From Hemileia vastatrix (lineage: Eukaryota; Basidiomycota; Pucciniomycetes; Pucciniales; Zaghouaniaceae), in the NCBI GenBank assembly GCA_030280995.1, contig JASXTE010000011.1:746501-810500 (forward strand): a stretch of DNA of 64,000 nucleotides. Direction: 5' to 3'. Numbering within the stretch: the stretch's first letter is position 1; every line of letters begins with the position of its first letter. The notes beneath the pieces are model-generated. The model searched no databases and was not told the origin of the DNA. It saw only the letters and a program-made list of their open reading frames with translations. The position numbers were made by a program, and so were the translations under genes. Of the stretch, positions 1 to 9,235 are shown in pieces.

Positions 1-670
1 GACAAAACAGTTTCAGCAATAATAATTACAAAAAAGTTCTTATCCATTTTTGGTTCTTTGAGTTACTTAGTGCAATGTACAAGACCAGAAATTACCTTAG
101 CTGTTAACTCACTGGCACAATATGCCAGTCATCCACACAAAAAACACTGGAAGGCTTTATTGCACCTGGTGTACTACATAAACACAAAAAAACCTTATGG
201 TTTAGATATACAACCAGAAGGGAAGGAATTAACAGTTGAAGTATTTGCAGATGACAGTTGGAAAGGAGAAAGTGAAAGAGCATCTCATGGTTATGTTTTT
301 GTGGTTGACGGGGTCCCAGAGTGTTGGGCAGCAAAAAAGGCAAAGAATGGTTGCATTATCTAACTCCAAAGCAGAATCCATGGCACTCACACTAGGGGCT
401 TGCAATGGTCTATGGGTTGGTAACCTAATAGAAGATTTCATTGGAAAAAAGGTAAAAATTATATTGAAATGTGATAATCAGGCTTCTGTGAAGTCAGGTG
501 AGAATCCCTCTACCAAGAAAAACAGGCATTCAAAAAGAGACTTTCATTTTTTTAATCAATTAATTAAAAAAAACTAGTAGAACTAGATTGGATTAGATCT
601 CAATTAGTAATAGCTGATAAATTCAGTAAACCATTAGGTCCAATAAATAACAAAAAAGCATTAATAGATC
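1..670 (+). pseudogene. Ty1/copia pol 3' end: RNase H remnant
   Basis: This is the C-terminal part of a copia polyprotein, entering from the left window edge. Frame 1 reads ...GSLSYLVQCTRPEITLAV, the usual copia segment before RNase H, then VEVFADDSWKGE with an RNase H aspartate. Near 330-360 the reading moves to another frame (VALSNSKAESMALTLGAC, the family's ALSTTEAEYMAL block; then KCDNQASVKSG). Around 575 it moves again (LDWIRSQLVIADKFSKPLG, the usual ADxFTKPL ending). At least two frameshifts make it a pseudogene. RNase H normally removes the RNA strand during reverse transcription. The polypurine tract and LTR directly downstream confirm that this is the element's 3' end. Confidence 0.88.
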
Positions 671-786
671 TTAAATTTTCTCATGAATTTTATTTTATTT
701 CTTTTCATTTTCTTTCTCTATTTTGTCTTTTATCCCTCATTCATCTCATGATAAGCAGTAGATATAGTATTGAGGGGGTCTCCTTG

Positions 787-796
787 TGAGGGGGGG
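787..796 (+). other. Polypurine tract of the copia element
   Basis: GTGAGGGGGGG lies immediately before the LTR start TGTTGGA, where a plus-strand primer is expected. Confidence 0.75.
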
Positions 797-1042
797 TGTT
801 GGAATATTGATAGTGATACTTTAGGTTAGGTCACAACTCAACCACATGTTCTATAGACTTGTCCCATAAACCCATCTTCCCTTACTCTGCTTGATGTAAG
901 CAAAGATAGGGAATGACTCACTGGCCTAGGTTTACAGAGAAATAAGTTAGTAGTCCATCATTAAGTAATTAACACTGTTTGGTGTAAGCAAAGATAGGCA
1001 CTGACTCATTGGCCTGGGTTTATGGAACAATAGACTCCAACA
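797..1042 (+). repeat. Copia 3' LTR, 246 bp
   Basis: It starts TGTTGGAATATTG and ends TCCAACA. The 7-bp terminal inverted repeat TGTTGGA/TCCAACA is perfect and the ends are TG...CA. The 5' LTR lies outside the window, so the target duplication (ACCAT on this side) cannot be confirmed. Inside are two imperfect 43-bp direct repeats, 892-934 and 980-1022, with a period of 88 bp. Confidence 0.85.
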
Positions 1043-1512
1043 ACCATGATGTGCAAATGCACAGGCCTCTGCCCTGTACTGACATTCACGTGTCCCCGCC
1101 TTCTTCTCCGCCTTATCCCCCTCCTCCTCAAAATCTAGTTCTCCCTTCCTCTTCCCCTCCTCCCCTTGACCTTCCTCTCCCGTCCTTTACTCCCCTTCTC
1201 CTCTCTTTAAAACCAAATCTATCTATCATTCTCCTCCCACGCCTCAACCCCATCCCCCACCAGGTCCCAAAAAATACCCTTCCACAAAGAAATTCAGGTA
1301 TTTGTCCCCATCCTTATGCTTTCCTCTCTCATCCCAATTTTCTATGGAAGAGTCCAGGGAAGCACATCCCAAACTCTTTCCCCCTCCCAATAACTCTACT
1401 CCCACTCCTTCTCCCAGGGTGCTCCCAATTCCCCTCCCCCTCTTCCCTCTGCACCATGCTACAGAAGCTTCTCTCAACACTTCTATCTATAACCCAGACA
1501 ACCCTTTTGCGG
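1043..1512 (+). pseudogene. Probable 5' part of LINE ORF1, cut by composite A
   Basis: This is a pyrimidine-rich, Pro/Ser/Leu-coding stretch with the same base composition as the LINE on the other side of composite A. One frame (about 1266-1512) reads without stops through SMEESREAHPKLFPPPNNS to SIYNPDNPFA. If the 4-base repeat GCGG/GCG(T) is counted once, it continues in phase at 17547 with VYFLTSNNPETLISLYQISW. A different frame is open for 180 codons but is a low-complexity Pro/Leu reading of C-rich DNA, so I do not favour it. Assignment to the LINE rests on composition, strand and this frame continuity, with no domain match. Confidence 0.45.
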
Positions 1513-2605
1513 TGTGGTCTTCCAACATTGGCAGGTGCCTTTGTTGTGTGATTTGGCACGGTTTGTGCATGTCTTAATTGACATCTGTTAAGGAATAGGG
1601 TATTTTTCTGGTTTTATTCCGTGGATATTGGGTCTGCGGGTATGTGGGTACTATCATTGGATAGCCCTGGTTGTTCTCTACATTTTATGTCTTGTAGACA
1701 TTTTTCATATTCTAAGTTTTAAGGGGACATTTCCTCATTTTTCATATATAAAAGATTGCTGTTTAATTTTGTTTTTTGTGTTTTACAGGCCAACCTTAAG
1801 TCTTAGGGTTAAGTGCTTAGTATTATTGGATAGAGCTAATTTTTCTCTATATTTCATGTCTCAATGTTGTTATAGTGAAATTCCGTGTTTTAAAGGTTTT
1901 AGTAGTTGTAGCTAATTTTTCTAAGTAGATTAGTGGTTTTTGTTGGTTTTCTGGCTTCAGGGAGTCGGGGCCGCTTCAGGCGGCATCTCTGATGTCGGGC
2001 GGCCCGCCCGCCTCAGTTTTAGGAGGTTGGGGAGCGCTTGAGGAGGGTTTTTTATGCAATTTGGCGGGTACAGGCGCCAGATTGGTGGGTGTGCATGGGC
2101 TCTTAGATAGTGGTCTGTGTGTAAATAGTGAATAAGACAGTTTGGGGCAACCTTAATCATCATACAACCATCCAGAGGTGATATCATTGTTCCTCACTCA
2201 GTTTTCACTGTTTTCTGGCCACAATTGGCTGTGTTTGTTGCAAGTAAGTTCTTCATTTAACTAAACTTTGGCAACTGTTTTCTCTGTTATAGTCTTGCAA
2301 GCTATAGCAAGTATTATTGCTGTCTCTGGTGTGGATTTGCAGCCTACATCAAGTATCTTTGCTGTCTCTGGTGTGGACTTTGTTCTACATTTCAGTTCTT
2401 TGGTCTGGTAGTCTATCTGGGGACTACTTTCTTGGCTCATCAAGCAGTCAAGTGTGTTAAACAGGAGCGTTAGAAAAACCGGAACCAACTTACTTTAGCA
2501 AGTAAATCTCACTCTATTTTTCTAAAGGGACAGGGGATTTTCTCTCTGGTTTTTCTCCAACTCCCGTGGTCAAGGCCTATAGCTAGTACTATAGGATTGT
2601 CTACA
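1513..2605 (+). repeat. Family A LTR (A1, 5' LTR), 1093 bp
   Basis: It begins TGTGGTCTTCC and ends GATTGTCTACA, followed after four bases by the PBS. It matches the inverted 16429-17543 LTR over its whole length. It carries a GC-rich segment (1976-2016) that is shorter and CpG-depleted in A2. Confidence 0.88.
1745..1754 (+). promoter_or_regulatory. TATA-like box in the A1 LTR
   Basis: TATATAAAAG lies about 230 bp into the LTR. The corresponding A2 site (17303-17310, minus strand) is TATAAAAG. Confidence 0.5.
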
Positions 2606-2609
2606 TTTC

Positions 2610-2626
2610 TGGTGCCCAAAGTGGGG
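2610..2626 (+). other. Primer-binding site, A1
   Basis: TGGTGCCCAAAGTGGGG lies four bases after the LTR. The A2 copy reads TGGTGCCCAACGTGGGG. This resembles the tRNA-Lys type primer site TGGCGCCCAACGTGGGG known from some retroviruses; assignment to tRNA-Lys is inference. Confidence 0.7.
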
Positions 2627-2697
2627 TGAGAACTTTCTAGTTCTTTGAAATCTCTGTTTTCTTTGGTTGGCTCTTTTTGGTGTTTTGGACTGGAAGA

Positions 2698-5081
2698 ATG
2701 GCTTCTGGTTCTGCTATTCCTGTGGTGACTGTCAGTGGGGGGGAGATGTTCCTCCTTCTGTGATGGTTAGGGAGTGTGTGATGATTAAAACTTGGGATGG
2801 TACAAAGTTTAATGGGGAGGATGTCAAGTGGTTTCTAGAGAAGTATTAAACTGCTGCTGGAGTGAATGGTGCTTCCTACCTGGACATGGTGAAGCAGATT
2901 ATCTTCTTCATTGGTGATAGGTCAGTGGAGAAGGAGATTGTGGCCACGTCTGGCTACAAGAAGATGGATTGGAAATTGTAGTGTAGGGAGATGGTGGATA
3001 GATGGGGTGTCAGGTTCACTATGGTGGATCTAAACAAGGTTGTCAGTGAACGGCAATCTTATGGTGGTGTTGGTAACTTACATAGTTACAGGAAGTTTCT
3101 GCTACAGTTTGATCCTGTGGTGGAATATTTGGTGGAAGTGGAGGAGCTGGCACATGAAAATGCTGCCAAGGATGTTTTTTGGTGTGCCCTGGCTAGAGAT
3201 GTCAGGATGGATGTGTTGAAGGAGTTGTCAAGAAAGGAATTGATGAAGACTCTTTCTAATGGGGACCAGAAGTTGCCTGCCTTGGATAAGGTGAAGGAGG
3301 CTGTTGAGGCCTATTTGAAGTTATTGGCTGTGGACACCTATCAGGAGGGGTGTGCCAAGTATGTCAGCAAAGTAAGTGAGGCTTTGGCTGAAGAGGAAGT
3401 TGGGGAGAAGAAGGAGGAGACTAATTTGGTGCAGGTTCCCAAACAGGAGAGGGACCCAATGGTGGAGCAGTTAGCTGATCTTACAAAGCAGCTGCACATT
3501 TTTGTTCAGGAGGCCAGGAAGGTTAATAAGGCACCTTCTCAGCCTAAAGATTTTGAAAGGAGGGCTGGTAGGAATGATCCTTGGGTTTGCTCTTATTGCA
3601 GTAGGAGGGGGCACAGGTCCAATGATTGTTGGGCACTGAACAGAGATGTGTCTGAAGGAAATATGGAGTTTGATTGCAGGGGTTTTAAGTTCCCTGACGG
3701 TTCTTTTGTGAAGCCCAGTGAGGGGCAGGCTCCTGTGGATTTGGTCAGGAGAAGGGGTGGTCTCAATCAAAGGAGCCCAAGGTTTGAGGAGATTCCTGAT
3801 CAGGGGAAGTCTTCTGTTAAGGTATATGAGGACGTCAAGGGAAAGGGAAAGGAGGTCAATAAGGTCCCTTTTTCTACTTCCTTTGATGGTTTGGAGTTGT
3901 ATTCTTGTGGTGGACAGTCAAGTGGTGAATGCTTGGCTGGTGTTTATGATGTGGAAGCAGAGAAGGTGGGAAGGACTAAGAGCAGTTCTCAGGCCCAACC
4001 AAAGCCAAATGCTTCAAAGGTGGATCCTAAGCTGAGTGCAGCTAGGAAGAGTTACAGCAAAGAGGAGCTGTACAAGATGCAGAAGGGTATGGCTGATATG
4101 GGACCCCCTAGTTTTGGCGCATTGGATATGAATGGTGAGCCAATGCAAATGGAGGTGGATTCTGACTCTGAGGAGGATGTCCCTTTGGCTTAATTTCCAA
4201 AGCCTGTTGGAGTCAGAGGTTCTGGTGAGGGATCTGGTTTGGTTCCTGTTAATGGTAAATCTGTTGGTGGTGCTGGTCCTCAAGAAGCTTCTAGAACCAA
4301 GGTGGTGAAGCAAAGAGCTCACTTTGAGAGGCCAGTAGTGCCTGGTCAAGTTAATGTTATGGACTCTGTCCTGGAAAGGATGAATCAGGGTCAGGTTTCC
4401 CTATCTTATGGGGAATTGTATGCTATCAGTCCAGGGTTGGCTGATAGACAAAAAAAGTTGTTGACCAGGAGAAGAGTTTCTTCTGGTGAGGTAGAATACA
4501 TTTGTGATTCTGCTGAAAAGTTTGTTGAGGGGTTGGAAACTCATTTTTCTGCTCCTCTGGGATATGTCAATGTCACTCTGAATGGCAGGGAGGCAAGGGC
4601 ATTGGTGGATTCAGGTTCTCAGATAAACCTTATTTCTTTGTTTGAGGCAACTCATATGGGCCTCCCCATCATAACTGGTATTGGTCGGAATTTGAGAGGG
4701 ATCAGTGGCCATGTCACTGAACTGGTTGTAGCTTTAGAGTTTGTGAAGTTAGATGTTGGCGGAGCCTCAGGGAAGGTTCATTTTTACATTGCTAAAGGTA
4801 ATGTAAAAGCAGTTTTGGGTAAGCCATTCTTGGTGGATTTTCATTAAAGAATTGGTTATCAATTTGATTTGGGAATCAGTTTGGAGTTGACTGGTGAAGA
4901 TGAAAGGAGATTTCACATGAGATTTTCATCCACTGGAGAGGATGGCTGGGAGACCAGGCCTGGTTTATCTTCAATGTGCCAGTGCATGGACTGCTTCAGG
5001 AGAAGGAAGGAAGTGGGTGCTGCCTCTGGTTTTTTGGAGTGCCGCTCAGGCTCTATTGAGAGTCTGTCTTTTTTAGAGTAA
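2698..5081 (+). pseudogene. Family A gag-protease, copy A1
   Basis: This is the capsid/nucleocapsid and aspartic-protease polyprotein of a Ty3 element. The best start is the ATG at 2698 (MASGSAIPVVTVSGG); A2 has ATA here. Order: gag (W-DGTKFNGEDVKWFLEKY, then LHSYRKFLLQFDPVVEYL), an acidic linker, a zinc knuckle CSYCSRRGHRSNDC (CX2CX4HX4C, about 3593-3634), a Ser/Lys-rich linker, then protease with ARALVDSGSQINLIS (about 4596-4640), where D-S-G is the catalytic triplet. It is broken by a frameshift near a G-run at 2739-2746 and by stops at 2847, 2979, 4191 and 4845 that A2 does not share. It ends FLE-stop at 5081, exactly as A2 does. Confidence 0.88.
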
Positions 5082-5569
5082 TGAGGGCTGATCACCCTAG
5101 TGCTACAACCTCTCCCCAAGATGCGGAAATCCTAGGTTGTAGTAGGTCAGCTCCCTTGGAGATATACCAAGTGGATTTTCAATTTTCTCTTTTTAATGTT
5201 TCTTTTCTCTGCAAGTATTCATTGAGTTTTTTATCAAGTCTCTGTTCTCTCTCAAGATTCTTAATTATTTTTATCGCAAGTTCAAGAAAGAAGATTGGTT
5301 ATATATCTTTATTGAAAGATATGCGGAAAAGTTTTGGAGTGGTGAGATTGTGGTCTAAAAGTAAGTCCTTCAAATTGTGCACCACTAGGGTCTCTTCTAA
5401 ACCTTTCAAAAACATTATCTGGGCCACACCTGTGAGCATTGGGGAAACCCCTGGTTATTTTTGTAGGTCAGAAGAAAACTCAAGAAAAGAAGATAAAAAT
5501 TTCAAGATAATTCATGAAAATCAAGAAAAAAATCTGAAGATAATGAAGAAAGAAGATGCAAAATATTAA
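5081..5569 (+). pseudogene. Family A linker between protease and RT, truncated (A1)
   Basis: This continues from the protease: SAPLEIYQVDFQFS, a run of hydrophobic and Ser-rich residues, KSFKLCTTRVSSKPFKN, then Lys/Glu-rich sequence ending MKKEDAKY. It matches A2 minus-strand 13460-13880. I recognise no domain. The match stops at about 5569, where the sequence switches abruptly to an inverted LTR fragment. A1 therefore has no RT, RNase H, integrase or 3' LTR. Confidence 0.65.
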
Positions 5570-5865
5570 CCCTAAGACTTAAGGTTAGCCCATAAAACAC
5601 GAAAAACAAAATTAAACAGCAATCTTTTATAAATGAAAAATGAGGAAATGACCCCTTAAAACTTAGAATATGAAAAATGTCTACAAGACATAAAATATAG
5701 AGAAACACCAGGGCTATCCAATGATAGTACCCACATACCCGCAGACCCAATATCCACTGAATAAAACCAGAAAAATACCCTATTCCTTAACAGATGTCAA
5801 TTAAGACATGCACAAACTGCGCCAAAACACACAACAAAGGCCCCTGCCAATGTTGGAAGACCACA
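5570..5865 (-). repeat. Truncated 3' LTR of A2 (U3 part only)
   Basis: This matches the U3-start portion of the inverted A2 LTR at about 17248-17543 and ends GGAAGACCACA, the LTR start on the minus strand. The remainder, including the U5 end, is missing; the broken end abuts A1 at 5569/5570. Confidence 0.82.
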
Positions 5866-5875
5866 TCCTCCCTCC
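5866..5875 (-). other. Polypurine tract of A2
   Basis: On the minus strand GGAGGGAGGA directly precedes the LTR start TGTGGTCTTCC. This shows that 5866 onward is internal A2 sequence and that the opposite-strand genes lie inside the element. Confidence 0.7.
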
Positions 5876-5883
5876 AATTGAGA

Positions 5884-6431
5884 ATGTCCGCATTCTTTCT
5901 TCATCCAACCACTATGTTTAACCTTCTTCCCAAATCTGCCTCTGAAATGGGTCCCTGCCAATACTGCATTGACAATAATTTAATCTGCACCATGACACCA
6001 CCTGTCCATCCATACAGAACATCCTGAGATGTCTGCCAATTTAGAAAGAAGACCTGCCACAGACCTGGTCCACTTTCTTCTGCAACAGATTCACCTCCAC
6101 CTCAACCTGGTCCTTCTTCTGCCAGCACCAAAAGATCTAGTCCATCCATCCTGATACCCAGATTAATCAAAAAGCTGCACCCTTCCCAGAAGAGTGCCAC
6201 AACCCATAAAACAACTAGTTCCACCATCCCTGATCCATCTGATGGTAAAGAACATTCATTTCTTCCTTCAACTTTAAAACTGATGACTTCTCAGTTCCTC
6301 CATCTTCTGATAGTGATGATAACAATGTAGGATCCATTGCACCACAAACACCAACGCACTTGCCCACTATCAAGGCCAAGTTCCAACAACAAACATCTCA
6401 ACAGAAACAACTTCTGCTTCACTACTTCTAA
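5884..6431 (+). pseudogene. Zn2Cys6-like gene 1 on the strand opposite A2 pol, one intron
   Basis: It starts MSAFFLHPTTMFNLLP at 5884, 19 bp from the LTR edge. Residues about 35-57 carry GPCQYCIDNNLICTM, then DVCQFRKKTCHRPG: C-X2-C-X6-C, a 12-residue spacer, and X2-C-X6-C, the spacing of a fungal Zn2Cys6 cluster. The fourth cysteine position is a TGA stop (6025-6027). Ser/Pro-rich and basic sequence follows. A 50-nt intron (6245-6294, GTAAAG...TCTCAG, with CTGAT upstream of the acceptor) joins PDPSD to VPPSSDSDDNN in phase; the frame ends at 6429. The spliced length is 165 codons. DNA binding is inference from the cysteine spacing. It resembles the second gene at 7235. Confidence 0.55.
6245..6294 (+). 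other. Predicted intron, gene 1
   Basis: GTAAAG donor, TCTCAG acceptor, 50 nt. Removing it restores a continuous frame across the only phase change in the gene. Confidence 0.5.
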
Positions 6432-6615
6432 TCCACTCCTGCTAGAGATCCACAGGACATTTAGAACAGAAGACACCTCATTCACCAGTTCAAGGCTAAT
6501 TCTGAACTCTTCATTTCATCTCTTGATTCCCTCTGTAATTCCACTAGTACTTGAGTTTGATTCAGAAAGAAAAATTGACCACACCCTCTATAGGATTTAA
6601 CCACAAAACAACCCT

Positions 6616-7080
6616 CAGTTTTAAGTCTTGGGGGACCATCCTCATTTTATAGTCTTGGGGGACTCAAAAACCCTCAGCTTAAAGTCTTGGGGGACTCAAA
6701 AACCTAAATCATAAACCCAGAACCAGAGATCAACCACATTAAGACACAGAGAAAAAAACTAACATTCTGGGGTAATTGTAAATAGAGCTGCCAGCCCATC
6801 AATTACCCCCAAACTTGCCTTTGCTAAATTCGGAGGCTCCCCCTGTGGATACCCTCCACCAATCTTTCAAAACCAACTCCAACAACAAAAACCTTGTCCT
6901 CAGTTTATAGTCTTGGGGGACTTAACTAACAACAATCCTCAGTTTAAAGTCTTGGAGGACTAACACAGTGTTCAGTTTAAAGTCTTGACAGACTAGTCTT
7001 GATAAAATCTTGAAACCAGCTAGTTTAAAGTCTTGGAGGACTAAGAGAAACCAGATTTCAGTTTAAAGTCTTGATGGACT
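6616..7080 (+). repeat. Array of eight dispersed 22-nt repeats
   Basis: Copies start at 6616, 6643, 6675, 6901, 6940, 6973, 7021 and 7059, with core AGTTTAAAGTCTTGGGGGAC. Each contains AGTC...GACT, which can form a small stem. The most variable bases are those between the AGTC and GACT arms. Two more copies lie at 9236 and 9499. Spacers are unrelated, so this is not a simple tandem satellite. Confidence 0.8.
6769..6809. repeat. Hairpin-forming repeat, copy 1
   Basis: Arms GGGGTAATTG (6769-6778) and CAATTACCCC (6800-6809) are perfectly complementary, with a 21-nt loop containing GAGCTGCCAGCCCAT. The two other copies (9329 and 9591) have GGGGTAACTG/CAGTTACCCC. Confidence 0.75.
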
Positions 7081-7234
7081 GGCGGAATTTTGCATAAAAT
7101 AGACGCAGCCAATTTCATACAGACCACCCCTACAGCCAATCTGCTGAACTTCCACCTTCACTTCATCATCTACCCATCACTGACAAAAAAAATCTCCTAC
7201 TATCCCTTTTTATCATCTTTTCTCACCACAGATC
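7081..7234 (+). other. Spacer before Zn2Cys6-like gene 2
   Basis: About 150 bp, pyrimidine-rich close to the ATG (CTTTTTATCATCTTTTCTCACCACAG). It could be an upstream region of gene 2. No clear TATA box. Confidence 0.3.
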
Positions 7235-8788
7235 ATGGCTGGATCTCCTGACGTTAACCCTTCTACTCTCCCTTGCTTCACTGCTCCAAAGGACTATGCC
7301 TGAAAACAGTGCATCCACATGTGCAGATCTTGCACATTCACTCTTCCAACTCCTGAATCCAAATTCTACAACAGGGCTTGTGATTCTTGCTATTTCAAAA
7401 AAAAAAAGATGTGACAGAGATGCCAACTACCCTAATCCTCCTCCTTCACCTTCTCACAAATACATCTCTAGATTCCCTACCAGATCCCCAGAGCTTGGTC
7501 CTTCCTCTTCCTCTTTATCTTCAGCACCTTCCAGAAGATCCAGAAGCTCCACTTCCAGAACTCTTCCCAAAAGACCAGCCTTAGCTTCCCAAGAAACTGC
7601 TTTTATCTCCGCCAAATAAGCTCCAAAAGCTTCAAGATCAACTCCCAGGCTTCTAGACTGTGTCCAGGCGGCCCGCCCGCCTCACAGGACAGTGAAAATC
7701 CGTCTCCAAATCACCAAAAAGGACTGGAAAACAGCCAAATTCCATCAATCAACGAAAACAACTCTACACAATCGCCTCCCACTTCTCCCAGAGCAATGCA
7801 GCCAACTCTTACAAAGTCCAAAAGCTTCAAATTTTCCCAAACTTCTAGGAGACCTGCTAGAGAACCCCAAGAAGAAACCAGAACACCACACACTGCACCC
7901 AAACAACAACTTCGTCCCCAACTAAGACAAAGAAACTACATTACTCCTCTGTAAGCCAACTACTCTTCTGACAGTTCCATCTCTTCAAAATCTCCATCAA
8001 GAAGAGATCAATCTGCTTTCAAATCCCCCTCTCCTGCTCCATCCTTTAACCACCCTGGTACTCCATCACCAGCACCTCCTCCAGCTGAATCCAACAGAAA
8101 TAACAACCACAACCACAACAAAAATCCCACTGCTCCAACTAAGCCCCAGGAACATCAGCCTCCTAGTTCACCTTCTCAAAATCTTTCAGAGGAAGACCAT
8201 GAGAATCTATATCTTTCCCTAGTTGATCCACCCACTATGACCATTAAAAAATTGTCAGAGATCCAAATTCCAGCTGCTTACAAATTTGATGAGCTTCCAA
8301 TCTGTAAGTACCAAATTAATTATCCCATTTCTTCAACAAAAATAATTACTGATCCAATTCTTCTTGTCTAGTTGGCACCCCTCCTCCTGAATCTATTATT
8401 GGAGTTGGCCAACCTCTTGAAACTTCTTTGACCCTGGATTATGGATGCATGAAGAAACACCTAAGCACCATGTGTTCCAACATGCTAAAAGCCTTTGCCC
8501 TCCATGGACCTTTGAATGACTTTGAAAAATACCTGAGAAAGCGCCTGTTGGATGACCACTGGAAAATGTCTAGGATCATTAAGCACACCCTCCAGCACTC
8601 CATTACTGCCTCTTCTTTTTTCCTCCTCTGAACTTCCCTCTAATCCGATTCCTGACCATTACAATCCCTATCATCTCTCCAGCAGGATGCACTTCAATGA
8701 ACACAGTGATTCCCACAATCCCAACAAAAAACAAAAACGTCATCACAATCCGGACCAGCCTCCAGAAGCTTCATCATCCAGACAATGA
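7235..8788 (+). pseudogene. Zn2Cys6-like gene 2 on the strand opposite A2 pol
   Basis: It starts MAGSPDVNPSTLPCF at 7235. The cluster reads (TGA)KQCIHMCRSCTF, a 15-residue spacer, and RACDSCYFKKKK, followed by CDRD if one A is removed from the 11-A run at 7397-7407. The first cysteine position is TGA (7301-7303). Ser/Pro-rich sequence with further stops follows (about 7617 and 7950). The stretch around 8188-8303 (LSEEDHENLYLSLVDPPT, then YKFDELPI) leads into a 68-nt intron (8304-8371, GTAAGT...GTCTAG). The next exon reads FGTPPPESIIGVGQPLETS, then LNDFEKYLRKRLLDDHW. A frame change near 8620 leads to a basic tail, NKKQKRHH, that could be a nuclear localisation signal. Longer than gene 1 and probably its paralogue. 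Function unknown. Confidence 0.55.
8304..8371 (+). other. Predicted intron, gene 2
   Basis: GTAAGT donor, CTGAT branch-like sequence, TAG acceptor, 68 nt. Splicing fuses two frames that otherwise end within a few codons. Confidence 0.6.
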
Positions 8789-9235
8789 GCTTCTGCAAAA
8801 GATTAGAAACATAATAATAATATAAAACAATTAATAAAAATAATTTCAGAATTTTTTTTTTAATTTTTATTTATTTATTTTTTTAAATAGCATTGCCTGG
8901 CCAAATGATGAGCCTTTCCCCACCAATGCTTGCCCACGTCTAGGTGACGCTGATGTGGTAACACCCTATATTTTTGATTTTATAATTTTAAACAACCCCC
9001 ATAAAAAAATTAAAAGAAAAAAAGAGAAAAAAAAATAATCTAAAACTGCTATCTAGCAAAAACATAACTGAAAAATCAAAGACAGTCCAGCTCCATAGAT
9101 GGTCCAATGAGGGAAAGTCCAATCCATAGAAATGATCACTGGGTGGGCTCCCTCCAATAAGTAAAAATGATGGGAGACCACCAGTGATCCACCACCAATC
9201 TAAAACAACAAAAGATAAAGAAGCCAGTCCTAAAC
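8789..9235. other. Non-coding stretch of A2
   Basis: AT-rich (poly-T and poly-A runs near 8850-8885 and 9000-9035). I see no gene, and no promoter I would defend. Confidence 0.5.

Noticed and set aside
1009..1551. 180-codon Pro/Leu-rich frame
   Set aside because: Low-complexity reading of C/T-rich DNA that runs into the LTR; another frame fits the LINE continuation better.
1628..1915. 95-codon frame in the A LTR (inverted copy near 5502-5750)
   Set aside because: Lies across the TATA-like region of the LTR, hydrophobic by base composition, disrupted in the 16429-17543 LTR.
8840..9035. Poly-T and poly-A runs as a possible LINE or SINE tail
   Set aside because: No adjacent target repeats or SINE promoter boxes seen; simple AT-rich spacer is enough.
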